Assembly (NCBI GenBank): GCA_019671135.1
Contig: JAHRHY010000018.1
Coordinates: forward strand, 992,001-1,056,000
Direction: 5' to 3'
Source: Linnemannia hyalina
Lineage: Eukaryota > Mortierellomycota > Mortierellomycetes > Mortierellales > Mortierellaceae
DNA: 64,000 nucleotides
Shown here: in pieces, positions 12,704 to 24,460 of the stretch
How the letters are laid out: every line of letters begins with the position of its first letter
How positions within the stretch are numbered: position 1 is the stretch's first letter
Notes under the pieces: generated by a model
What the model saw: only the letters and a program-made list of their open reading frames with translations
What the model was told of the DNA's origin: nothing
The model's database searches: none
Position numbers and translations under genes: made by a program

Positions 12704-13727
12704 GATGGATGGTCGGAAGGCCAAAGCAAGCAAGAGGCAATGAAAGCAAGGAGGAAAAATGAGGAGGAAGAAGAGGGGGGGAAGGAGAAACGCGAGCGAG
12801 GCTCAAACAGAACCCAGGACGCAGTCATCCCATTCAAACCACATTTTTCAGATTCTCCTCCCTGGTTATTTATGCTGGGAAGGAGGAAAAGAGGGCATGG
12901 TGGTTGGGATTTCGCTCTACGTTCTGCTCACACCTGCATATTGAACGAGATGTTGTGGGTTAGAGAAGGAATACAGTGTTTGGGCACGCATGGTCTTTTT
13001 TCTTTATATGGATTGGTGGATGGGTTCAATCGCCACGTTTTATGTTGGTGTGTGTTTGAGACGCGCCGGGAAAAAAAATAGCAATAGTGCTATGGAGAAA
13101 GGAGAGTGTTGTATGAGTTGTTTGATTGTTTAGGAGCGTTCGTGAGATCAGTAGCGAATAAGAATGGTGGCGTACCTTTATTTTCCCTTCAAACACAAAC
13201 CCGATCACAGACTGCGACAAGCGATTCGTTCGCCACAAACAAAAAAAAAGGCAAAAGTCAAAAGTAGCCCTCTTAGACTCTCTCTTTCAGCTGGACCAAT
13301 GGGGACACTCGCTGGCCCCCCTTTTTTTTTACTGTCGTCCATTTTCTTGTTCGGGCTTTTTTGTTTTGCTCTCTATTCAATGCACTCTGTCCTTTCCTTT
13401 TCCTTTTCTTTTGTCGTTCCTCTTTACTCTTTTACTCTTTGCTCTCTTATTTTCATCATTCCTTCCTCCTCCCCCTCCTCCTCCTCCTCCTCCCTTTCAT
13501 ATAATTCTTTACTCTTGTTTCCCACTTTCATTCGTCTTCTCATTCCCATCGCCTTGAAGCTGAAGCCCTTTCGCCAAGACAAAAAACAACAACCTGTCTA
13601 ACCACCACATACCTTTTCTTCTTTTGTCCTCTGTGTCCTTGGTCACCTCCCGCTGGTCGCGTGAACCTTCTTCTCCTGAACACAAACGCAGGTCTGACCG
13701 CCCGTTCGCGTAACCTCCTGTTCCAAC

Positions 13728-14971
13728 ATGAGTGACCCTCTTGCCCACCTCGCAGGATATACCTCCCCGCCCCCTAATGACCCATCCATCACCCTCAAAG
13801 ACAACGACCTCCTCCTCCACAACGCCAACAATACCAGCAACATCATCACCACTACCACCAGCAATACAACCTCAACCACCGCCAGCAGTAATAGCGCCAA
13901 CAGTGGCCTGATCCCCAGCCATACCCTCCTCCCTCGGGAGGGATTCGCTCCCATGAACGAATCTCATGACCAACTCCAGCAGCAACACCAACAGCAACAC
14001 CAACACCAGCAAATGAACAACCAACAATCCATCTTAATGACCACAGGACCCCTTCAACACGCCAGTCATGTCTTTGGCACCGAAGGTCAGATCCTTGCAA
14101 CATCCTATGCCATGGAAGGCGTTGTCCTTTCAAGTACAGCCATTCATCCTGGCCAGCACTTTGTCGCCGTTCCAACCAGTCAGCAACAGGAGCAGCAGCA
14201 ACAACAACAACAACAACATCAACAACAGCAGCAGCAACAACAACAACAGCAAGCTGCGGCCCTTCATCACGCTATGCAACAACAACAGCAACAGCAGATA
14301 CTTCAGCAACAACAGATCCAGCAACAGCAAATCCAGCAGCAACAGCAGATTCAACAGCACCAGCAAATCCAACAGCAGATCCAACAGCAGCAGTACGAGC
14401 AGCAACAATTTGAACAGCAACAGCAACAACAACAGCAGCATATCCAACAACAACAGCAGCAGCAGCAGCAGCAGCAAATGATGATGGAGCAACCTCATAT
14501 GTCGATCCAGACCAATGCTGCAATGTCGCCCCAGGAGTACCAAGCCAGTCAAGCAGCTCACCATCAACAACAATTGCTTACGTCGTTGCCTATGAATCCC
14601 CCGACGACGCAGCACCAGCAGCAACAGCAGCAGCAGCATGTGCTGCTTGTAAGCCCACCATTGCTTCCAGCTGATGCGCCGGCGATGTCAATGATGCCCC
14701 CGATGACCTTTCAACAGGCCGTAGAAGCACAAAAGGTGCACATTCAAATCATGGAGTCTGAGCATCTTCACCAGCAACAACAGCAACAGCACCATCATCA
14801 CCAGGAGCAGATCCAACTCCAACAGCAACAACAGGCACAGCATATCCAGCAACAGCATCAGCAACAACATCACATGCATCAGCTTCAAATTCAACAGCAG
14901 CAGCAGCAACAACAACAACAACAGCAACAACAGCAACAACAACAACAACAACAGCAGCAACAGCAGCAACA

Positions 14972-15006
<35 letters not shown>

Positions 15007-18000
15007 AACAGCACATGCTCCCTAACGGTATGCCTGCACCGGATCTGTCGATGCATCCAAACGCTTTGATGATGCAGGAACACCTAGTCTCTCGCTCCCA
15101 TACACCCGTCATTCCTTCTCAACCACCAAGTCACGCGCCTCGCGGAATGCACCGTCACCACCCATCTTTTGACGGCCAGCCCACACTGGATATGCAGGTG
15201 CTCAACGTACAGATGCAACAACAGGCGCAGGTCCAGGCGCAAGTACAAGCACAAGCACAGGCGCATCACCAACAGCAACATCAGCAACAGCAAGTCCAGG
15301 AAATGATGCATCATGCCGCGGCAATTGTGTCATCACAACAGGGACTTGTTAGCCCTATTGAGGCCAGTATGCCACCACTTATGATGCCGATGGGCCCGAA
15401 CATGTTGGTGATGTCCGCCGCCCAGATCATGACATCGACCGCCCAGGCAATTGATTCCATGGCATCGGCAGGAGTGGGCTTGAGTCAGGAAAATCAGGGA
15501 TCACAACTTCCCACGATGATTCAGCAGCAACAGCAGCAACATGGACTAGACCCTTCAGGATTCTCGGTGCAGCCCATCCCTCACACCATCGGACAAGTTC
15601 CTTCAGCTGGTATGGCCTATCCAACGCCTCTTGCAACATCAGAGTCCATGTCGTCCTTCACACCTATGGTACCGTCCATGCAACCAACCGCGTCACACCC
15701 TTCCAGTTCCAACTCATCTCCTGCATTCACCCCACCTGAACCCACTATGGCGACCATTACGGAAACCAACGCCACTCGACACCGTCGTCACCCATCTTCA
15801 GGACACCATTCGCCCGAATTGCGTATCATGCTCCAGAAACAGGACTTTTTGCAGCAGCAGAACCAAAAGATGGCAGCCAAGGAGCAGGCCATCTTTGACA
15901 AATCGCACCGAGTGGAACCCCACCAGAGTCGATCACCCCGCGCACCTGGACTCAAGATCAACGTGTCCGACATGCAAGTACGGGAAATGCCTCTCTCAGC
16001 TCTTGGATCGCCTACGGAGAGTGGCCACATTTACTCTCCCGGTCCTCTTTCTGCTGCTTCGCCATCCGTCGGTCCTGTCAGCAGCTTTTTTGGCGAAACG
16101 CTCATGGAGGTATCATCGACATTCCGTCGCCATAATCTGAACGACCCCGCCCTCACAACCCCTTCATTGATGGATGTGAAGATTGAACCTTTGGAACTCG
16201 AACCGCCCTCGACGCGTTCAGAGCTGGCAGAATTGACTAAGCAGGAGCTGATTGAGAAGGTGATGCAGTACGAGCGCCAGATGGAGGGCTCGATTCCTTT
16301 GCGCCGCATGAGCATCGTCAAGCAGGAGCCCTGCGACAAGGAGCCTGCACGAGAGTCTCAAGGTAAGATATAAAAAAGGCGCAAATGGGTGCATGATGTT
16401 TGAATTTCATTTCAGCTAGAATTGAAAATTAACAATGCAATTTTAGTTGTGTCGCCCACTCCATCGGCCCCTATTGCACAACCTCCAGCGCTACAGCAGC
16501 ATTCGATCCAGCAGGATGAAACTCCTCAGAGGACGACACTTTCGTCACCTCCACCTCCAACACTTTCACCTCCACCCCAAGCACACAAGCATCACAGTGC
16601 TCAGGAAGACGTGATCAAGGAGGAGCCAAAGTTGACCTCGCCGGTGCTGTCGCCCTATGCAGTCAAGTCCCCTACCAACCTTCACGCTGTCCTGGCATCC
16701 TCTCAAAATGAAGAGGAGGACGACGGCGAAGACGAGGACGAGGAGAACGAGGAAGAGCTGGAGGATGATGAGGGCGATGACCATGATGAACCCCCCACCA
16801 AGTCACGCAAGAGATCGGCGGATGGACCTGCCGAGGAAGAGGAGTCGGAGGCGCCACTGCAGCTGGTCTGCTTGTGGAGGGACTGCAACTTGACCTTTGA
16901 CGCTATGATGGCGCTGAACGAGCACGTTGCCGATGTGCACATTGGAAGCGGCAAGGCTTGCTACACCTGCGACTGGAAAAACTGTCCTAGAATGATGAAG
17001 CCCTTCACCAAGCGACACAAGATGTACAACCATTTGCGGACTCACACTGGCGAGCGACCCTTCCGATGCCTTGTGCCTGGTAAAATAACATGATCGTTGA
17101 TGCGCCATATCTGTAAGTCCGTTATATTCCCGAAGCACCTTGAGAACTAAAGGTCTATTTTTTTCCTTGGACAATTAGGATGTGACAAAAAGTTTTCTCG
17201 ACCAGACTCTTTGACGACGCACACCAAGACCCACTCCAATATTCGTCCCTACATCTGCCCTGTCGACGGCTGCACCAAGGCGTACTACCATGCTCGATCC
17301 CTTAAGAAGCATGAGCTCGCGCATGACGTCAAGAGCGTCTCCCATTCGAATTTGCGTGGAGCAGGAGCAGCCCACGGTTCCAGCAGCACCACAGCTCAGG
17401 ACCAATCTGCATCGACCTCCAACCACTCGAATTCCCAGCAGAGCCACCCCCACTTTAGTCACCCCTACCACCCCGACTACACTGGAGGTACTGGACGGAA
17501 ACATCGTCGTCAACAGAGTCAAAACGCCAACCTTACTGTGACTTCGGAGGTGACTCTCACATCGGCTGCCGCTCCTATCAGCTCGATTGCCCCGACGACC
17601 ATGTCGATTTCTAATGGAATCGGTAAGGATTTTAATGGAACTTCGATGATGGGCTTCAACTCTGCGCTCTTGTCCCCCGCTTTGTCAACCCACTCTTCGT
17701 CGTCATCGGTGCCCACCTTGTCGATGGTGATGAACAACGACCACAGCAGACATGAGGGTGGTATGGTGGCACTCGATCCAATGTATCAGACCGCCAACAA
17801 TGCAGCTGTATCGCCAGAGGCCACCAACCCTCATTTGAGTCCTTCCGGATCGCCAGGATTCCAGAATGCCATCATTCCATCATCTGCCGCCGCCTCTATG
17901 GCGATGGGTATGCCCATGACATCTGGAATTTCCCATGCCAACCTTGTGGCGCATTCAACAATGCAACCTGCAGTATCGGGAATCAACTTGGCCATGATCC

Positions 18001-18155
18001 AAAACGATGGCAAGGGTTACATGATGTCGACCGACCAGCACGGAGCCATCGTCACGTCGTCGGATCTCGGTACCTCCCATCTCACGACCAATCAAGCAGG
18101 GGCTGATCTCGGATATGGTCTCATGCCCGTGGATCCGCATCCCATGCAACAGTGA
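13728..18155 (+). CDS. PolyQ tandem-CWCH2 zinc-finger transcription factor
   Basis: Nuclear DNA-binding regulator of 1,414 residues. Exons are 13728-16362, 16447-17079 and 17179-18155; donors GTAAGA and GTAAAA, acceptors TTTTAG and AATTAG, both phase 1. Residues 150-530 are glutamine-dominated, with 40 consecutive Gln from mixed CAA/CAG codons at 14892-15011. Four C2H2 fingers span about residues 1020-1145. The first two contain CLWRDC and CDWKNC, each with a Trp between its cysteines: the tandem CWCH2 arrangement of ZIC, GLI and Zap1-type factors. Fingers three and four are classical, with the linker HTGERPF. An acidic block (about 965-992) and a basic KSRKR segment precede the fingers. Three psi-K-x-E SUMO consensus sites (VKIE, VKQE, IKEE) lie between the polyQ part and the fingers. 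The target genes cannot be read from sequence. A very long gene-poor region lies upstream. Confidence 0.9.
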
Positions 18156-18795
18156 TCGTTCTATCCGTCTTTTTTTTTTTTATTTTCATTGCTCACCCTA
18201 GCGTTTGACATCTTTCCTCTTGCATTTTCATTGTTCGTTTCATACCCCATCACTCCTTCTCAGCTTCAATACCCACCCTTCTTCTTCCATCATTCTGTTG
18301 CTCCCTCAATCTTCACCCTCGCTTTCCTTTTTCATCATTCATTCAGCTACGAACATTGTCTTTTGTCTGGCAGCTTGTCAGCTTGTTTTTGTCAATCGCT
18401 GTATACCCCCCACATCGTCACACGCGTTTTTTTTCTTTTTCTCAGTTACAACACATGTACTTTTTCTCTTTTCTCTTGTTCTTTCTCATTTTCATTTTGT
18501 TTTCGTTTCTTTATCCATCGTAAGGAACGGAAGACATCCCCGACACATTTCATTTCACAAAAAATAGGGTTTTCACATCCATCTCCTCTCTTTCGATTAT
18601 GTGTTGACCTGGCTGGGCTTTCTCGGTCAGCATAGTTCGCATATCTTCTCCCCCATGCACTTCCCATCCCCGTCCCGCACATCATATCCATCTCGTAATA
18701 AAATCAAAAAAACCAAAAAATTGGTCAAAAAAAATACTTTATTGTGTCTTTCCATCCATGTGTTTTCCGTACGTGTGTCCCTAGAACCGTAATAT
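18156..18795. other. Convergent intergenic region, pyrimidine-rich
   Basis: 640 bases between the 3' ends of the transcription factor and the GNAT gene. It holds T- and CT-rich 3'-UTR-like sequence and an AATAAA-like word near 18697; no gene seen. Confidence 0.6.
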
Positions 18796-21111
18796 CTACC
18801 ACCAGAACATATCGCATTGAAACTGCTCCTTGGTCTTGGGGAACAAGGTCTCGAGCAACAGCTTGGCATCATCCCCACCACCGACAGAAGTCTCAGTATA
18901 GAAATAAATCATCTCGTCAACCGACAAGTCCCCGACCAACAATCTCGTGAACGTCAATGGCGCAAACTGGATCGTGAAAACCGTCGGCTTCTTGTTATCC
19001 GGACGACCCTCGGCCTTGGCGAGAGCCTTGCGTTCACGAGCGGCCAGCATCAGCTCCTCGGGCGTTGGGGGCACAAAGTCGTCGCGCGCAGAGATGATCA
19101 GACCGTCCTTGATGACGACTTCGAGACCCTTTCCTGCGGAACCGACGACTTTTCGGTAGAAATCGAATTGCAAGGTGGCGGTGATGCCCGCGAGACAGGA
19201 TTGGGCCAGGCGATGTTCGAGAGAAGGGGCGACTTTGAGGATAAAGTTTGCGTAGGAGGGGATACGGGTGTAGAGACGGATGTGCTTGTGGTCGTCGGCG
19301 GTCGAGTTGGACTCGAGGAGCTTTGTGATCGGGTGGTCGGGGTCCAAGACCAGACGGAGGGGTTTGGGTGCGGAAGGCTTTTCGGCAGATGTGGGAGCGG
19401 TAGAGTCGGTGGTTGTGGTGGCATGGGTTTGGCCATCCTTGGGAGCGGGACCGTCCTTATCGTCGTTCTTGGTATCCTCGTTGTCCTTCTTGGCGGCCTC
19501 GCCATCCTTCTTGGACTGCTCATCACCATCTTTCTCTTCCTTGGACTCCTCCTTGGCCTTCTTCTCAGCTTCCTGCTTAATCTCCCACAGAGAAGGCTCC
19601 TCGCCCGCAAGGGCAAACTGCCTCAAAACCGGGTACAAAGCCTCTCTATACAAATACCCCTCTTCCAACGTAAACATATACAGCCCCAAAAACGGCAAGC
19701 TGGCCCCCATAACCAACCCACAATCCCTCCCGGACTTGGCGTCCACAATAATCCTCGTCAACCGACGTGCATCAAACTCCGATTCCTGGGTCTCAATCGC
19801 ATCGTGGATCGTGTACCGCCAGTAGGATTCCCTATACTCCAAGCCGACTTGAGCATAAGACTTTTGGGCTTCGCGGGTGCTGAGTTTGCAGAGGTAGGGA
19901 ACATCAGCAAGGGTAGGGATGCGGAGGGTGAAGGGTTCGGCGGCGAGGGCGGAAGCGGTGAGGGCGTCTTTGGAGAGGAGGGTGGGAAGTTTTTTGTTGA
20001 GGTCGTCGATTGAGCGGGAGGAGCGGATACCGATGGCGTATTCGTAACCGAATTGGCGGTAAAAGTGGTTGATGCCTGGGATGATCTGGATGACGTCTCC
20101 TCTGGCGTCTGAGGCGGGGTGGATGAGTTCGTGGAAGAGTCTGCGGACTAGGCCCTGGTTCCTGTACTCTGTTTTGATGGGAGGAGGGTGGAGGAGGTGT
20201 GAGCGTTAATTGAAGGTGAACAACTGGTAGGAGGGCTAAGCTGTGGTTTCCAGAAAAGGAATCCTTGCACCTCGACAATATTGTCCAAAGTAAGAAACAA
20301 CCGTGAACACACAAACAAAGCAATGCCGACAAGCAAATATTAGGCTGTGTCAACAGTCACCCATCGTTCAGCATTGGCGACCAAGTTTGGTATCATTCTC
20401 TCTCTCTTTTTTTTTTCTCGTTCTTGCTGTTGTGAGTTGTGAGTTTGTTACTATACTTGGGTTGGAACAGACGGCCTCGGGTTTGCCATAGAGCATCGAA
20501 ACCTTCTCGCCATAGAACCCAGGGACGCTTTGGAGGCAGATACCGGCAACAATGGGGTTCTGGCCGTCCTTGGCCAGTGTGTTTTCGACGACCGCGTAGT
20601 CATACTCGGTCATGACAGCACTGTTTCCGCGCATCAGGCGTCTCTGTTCAAAACAAGAAAAAAAAGGGGGTTGGTCTTGTTAGAGCAATATGGTCTCAAT
20701 GCTTGTGTGAAGTTATTAGGTGATTATAGCAACAGATGTGTTTATAGGGAAAACTTACGACGCCAGCTTTGACCCAGGCGTTGGGGGCAGGCTCCTCATC
20801 CTCGGCGACAGTGACAGCAATGCCAGACCACTAAAAGTAAGAATTGAACCAGCACGTAACGCTACAATTAGTCTCTCGGTATATTAAAAAGAGTCCGCTT
20901 TTCATAACAAGGTTTCTACTTGCTACATAAAGTAACGCGTCGTGTCGCGCATAGAAAAAAAAAGCAGACACGGTACCTTGAAGGCGTCGGCCATGCAGTC
21001 AGCGATGTTGTCGCGATCCTTGATGGTTGACCAACGCATCACCAGACCGTCGCCAATATCGATCCTCTCGGGTCTTTGAGTGTTTTGAAAAATGGAAGTT
21101 TCAACGGTCAT
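18796..21111 (-). CDS. GNAT-fold N-acetyltransferase-like protein
   Basis: Four exons read on the minus strand: 21111-20977, 20830-20759, 20643-20457 and 20168-18796, giving 588 residues with consistent phases. The N-terminal part resembles a GNAT domain: DIADCMADAFK-like alpha1, the strand NPIVAGICLQSV, and the acyl-CoA loop NPKYRNQGLVRRLF, whose NPK codon is rebuilt across intron 3. This is followed by a second half with GINHFYRQFGYEYAIG and a C-terminal region ending FTRLLVGDLSVDEM. A long second domain after the GNAT core recalls Eis-type acetyltransferases, but that subgroup is only suggested. A Lys/Glu/Asp-rich insert of about 70 residues (near residues 340-410) is likely disordered and interrupts the C-terminal part. 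Substrate unknown. A long antisense frame opposite the last exon is a shadow. Confidence 0.8.
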
Positions 21112-22088
21112 TTTTATAGTAATGGTAGAAAGTGGAGGCGTGTGTGTGAGTGAGTAATTGCTTGGTTGAATACAAGAAGATACTTTTTTTTTTTATGAGA
21201 AGATGGGCAGGTATTTGAATGAAAATGATTTCTTACTGCGGACTAAACTCAAGATCTGATTCGTTCCTGAAATGGGTGCGATCCTGTCTTGGGACACAGA
21301 GAAAAAAAGAGAGCAATCGAAAAAACTGTGGCGTACAAAACTAAGGCGCGCTTGTTCTCAGGAAGGAATAAGATTCAGAGGATGCCAAGCAGTGGATCTT
21401 GGCAAGAGGAAAATCCGCAATTGGATGTTTTGTACGAATTCTTGGAAGTTGAACAAGGACACGTACTTTTTTCTGACTTGGGTTGCTTGGGCGATGCTGG
21501 GCATGGTCAATGGCGTACAGAGAGGGTTTTGCTACGCGTCGATAATAGTAAGGACAGGTTGATTGAACAAAGCGGGGTTTGATATCCCAGGCGTGAAAGA
21601 GTGCTAGGCGTGAGATAACAATTGATAGAACGCGGGCGGCGTGTGTGTGCTGGACCTGTGTGGGTGAGCATGTAAGCCAAGAGCGCGTTCCTTCCCACTT
21701 TCCTTACAACCATGTGTCCGGACCGTGTCCTACCTTCGTTCCGTGGCAGCAAACAATAGATCCATCCGTTCGACGTGTCGGGCGGAGCATAGTAGCTGGC
21801 CAACAAACAGGTCACGTTTCCACTTGAACAATGGCTTGGAGACAAAACAACAACACGCAGTCACATTAGAACTCCCAGGCACTCTCTCACACTAACACAC
21901 TCTAGCCTTGACCTTCGGACCTTTTTTTTGTCTCCCTTCTTTCCCCTCTCCTCTCTCCTCTCTCCTTCTCCCTTCCCTCTTTCCTCTTCCCTCTTCTCAT
22001 GCTGATCCCTTAATCCTCCCTTTCTTCTTGATCTCCCTCCAGCTACCCTTTTCATTCATTCATTCACACCTAAAAACAATATACACCC
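21112..22088. other. Divergent promoter region
   Basis: 977 bases between the divergent GNAT and carrier genes. The part just before 22089 is a long CT tract (about 21920-22070), typical of promoters in this window. The middle has mixed composition without a supported gene. Confidence 0.55.
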
Positions 22089-24095
22089 ATGAGTGCTACG
22101 ACTGCTGCTGCCGCCACTAGAGGAAACTCAATGATCCTCCCCTCCATGCTCCCCACCACCACCGCAACCACCGGCACCCTCTCCCAACTCCAACAAAAAC
22201 AATCCGCCTACGGCCGCTCTAACTCGTCCCAGGACTCGGAAAGTTTCAACTCTAGGGCTGCCGCGTCGACGTTGTCTTCGACCGTCTCTTCCACAACTTC
22301 GGCAACTGTCGCTCAGCCTGCTCAGAAAAAAATGGCAGGACTCCAGTTCTCCTGGGTTCACTTCTTGGCCGGAGGGTAAGCCTTTTGTTTTCTTGTTCCT
22401 TGTCGACAAGTAACTGACGACGAAGGGAGAGGTGTTCGTTTAGTTTACTGCCGTCTCAAGTTTGTTTTGCAAGCGGACACGAGAAGGGGATCGATCCTTA
22501 CTGTTCCTGAGGTTGGTGTCACTAACATTATTTTTTTTGCCGTCTCCGTTATATTCCCTTTTCTGGCCTCCCTACTTCCTTCTTCCTTCCTCCTCCTTTC
22601 GGACTTTGCTTTTCGGTGTGGCTCATAACTTTTAGAACTGGAGGAATGGCTGGTGCTCTTGTCACCTCGCCTCTGGATGTGGTCAAGACTCGCCTCCAGG
22701 TATGCTTGAACATACTTATGTCGCCCCCCCTCTCATCGTAACTACAGGATGAAGGAAAAGACATGTGCTTGAAACAAAACAACAGCACCGGCAAAACGAA
22801 AAAAGAAGAAAGAGTTAACCCAACAAAACAAAGGACAACAAATAGCAAATCACAAAGGACTAACAATGGCTATTACTTGTTCTTTGTCGCCTCCTTTTCT
22901 CTCTCTCCCTGTTTGTGTTGTTTGCGTTTCCTATTGGCCATTCCCGCCCCCGTCTAGTCCTCCCTTTATCAATCGTCCAAAAATGTGTCTGCGGCTGTCC
23001 TTCCCCGGTCAGGAATCGCCTCTGTCGCTGGTCACATCAAGGACACCTGCCTCCTACTTGGGTACGAACAAAACTAAAAACAACATTTTTTTTTAGCAGT
23101 GATCGTAATCAACATGACCCCACCGCAAGGACAAAAAAAGCACCACCCGATGGATGATTATGATCTCATAGCTGACAGTACAACCCCTTTCGGCAATTTA
23201 TTGTTGTTTGCCTTTGCCTTCTATCCTACTATCCTACCCAACTAGTCACATCTACTCCAAGGAAGGTCCACGAGCTCTTTACAAAGGATTGGGACCCAAC
23301 CTGGTCGGTGTCATTCCCGCAAGGTAACACAGCCAACCTACTCAGGATTATGATCACTCAGGGCAACAGTGTTGCTATGGAGAAACCAGGATACTAATAG
23401 CTGTAACTTGTCATCATTGTTCTTGTAGGGCTATCAACTTTGCGACATATGGAAACGGCAAAAAGTTCTACACTGACCTGAACGGAGGCAAGGAGACGGC
23501 ACTTGTCCACCTTTCTTCCGCGGCGACTGCTGGAGTTGTGACCGCCACCGTGACCAACCCTATCTGGCTAGTCAAGACCAGGATGCAGCTTCAGGTAGAG
23601 GGCGTCAGACAGTACAAGAACAGCTTTGACTGTATGGTCAAGATTATCAGATCCGAGGGCATCCGTGGAATGTACCGAGGATTGAGCGCTTCCTACTTGG
23701 GTGTCGCCGAGGGGACTATTCAGTGGGTGATCTACGAACAGCTCAAGACGACCTTGGCCGAGAGGCGCAAGTTGAACAACTCGACCAAGGGATACGCTGT
23801 GGGCGGAAAGGATATCGAAGAGTGGGCTCACTTCATTGGAGCAGCTGGAACAGCCAAATTCATTGCTTCGGCCATCACATATCCCCACGAGGTGCTCAGG
23901 ACACGACTTCGCCAGGTCCCCGTTGGAAACCAGCCCGTCAAGTACACAGGACTTAAGCAGACCTTCCAACTGGTCCTCAAGGAGGAGGGCGTTGCAGCTC
24001 TGTACGGTGGACTGACGGCTCACATGATGCGTGTCGTCCCCAACGCTGCCATCATGTTCTTCTGCTACGAGGCCATTATGCACCACTTCTCATAA
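22089..24095 (+). CDS. RIM2: Mitochondrial pyrimidine nucleotide carrier, RIM2 type
   Basis: Inner-membrane carrier of the SLC25 family, predicted to exchange pyrimidine nucleotides for mitochondrial nucleic-acid synthesis. Exons: 22089-22375, 22636-22699, 22958-23061, 23246-23323, 23429-24095; 399 residues, all phases consistent. Three carrier repeats are visible through their PX[D/E]XX[K/R] signatures: [22 protein letters not shown] and [12 protein letters not shown]. Other family marks are WVHFLAGG at the first helix, [21 protein letters not shown], and [13 protein letters not shown], typical of the RIM2/SLC25A33/36 branch. A Ser/Thr/Ala-rich leader of about 85 residues precedes the first helix; carriers often have such variable N-termini. 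The short second exon (64 bases) was chosen because it restores the first signature in frame. Confidence 0.92.
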
Positions 24096-24460
24096 GCTGC
24101 TGGTATCTCTTTTGGCCCCGTCTTCACTTTCACACCTTGCATTTTTATTTTCACTTGTCTTTTTGGTTTGTTTTTCGCTCTCCATTTCATTCACCTTTTT
24201 CCTTGGATTAGATAGTTACCTTTGTCTCGTTCTGCTTTTTCTTTTTTCTCTTTGTACTCCATTTACCTTGTAAACTAGTCCATGCCTCTCATCGTTTCAC
24301 TGCTGTAGGCGGCCTTTGCTCCTACACACACATACATCATACATAATGTATCTCGCATTCCTGCATCTTTCAATAAGTTTATGTTTTTTGTGTTTTAATT
24401 ATTGGATATAGTGTACATGATGTTTGTTGCTGCACAAGTATCGGAGAGAGGAATGTGATC
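24096..24460. other. Convergent 3' intergenic region
   Basis: 365 bases between the carrier and the NSRP1-like gene. T-rich 3'-UTR sequence; no gene seen. Confidence 0.6.

Larger units (their letters stand above)
1080..13727. other. 12.6-kb region without convincing genes
   Basis: All open frames here are short or consist of Lys/Phe/Ser/Leu runs from purine or pyrimidine tracts; none shows a domain or a consistent exon chain. Contents include many A or T homopolymers, CA and GA microsatellites, AAGC-type repeats near 2200 and 2770, a nested inverted repeat at 6677-6731, four ACGCGTG sites (5641, 7975, 8131, 8169), tandem repeats at 10011 and 12367, and dense CT tracts from 9880 to 13720 that look like promoter or leader DNA of the transcription factor at 13728. 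One antisense frame (11992-12600) is less repetitive and is listed separately. No tRNA-like GGTTCGA boxes were found by eye. Confidence 0.6.

Noticed and set aside
14130..15112. Minus-strand polyleucine and polycysteine frames
   Set aside because: They are antisense readings of the CAA/CAG glutamine repeats.
18817..20013. 398-codon plus-strand frame opposite the GNAT gene
   Set aside because: It is the antisense shadow of a long exon; translation is Gly/Val/Leu/Arg-rich with no domain, while the minus strand gives a coherent four-exon protein.
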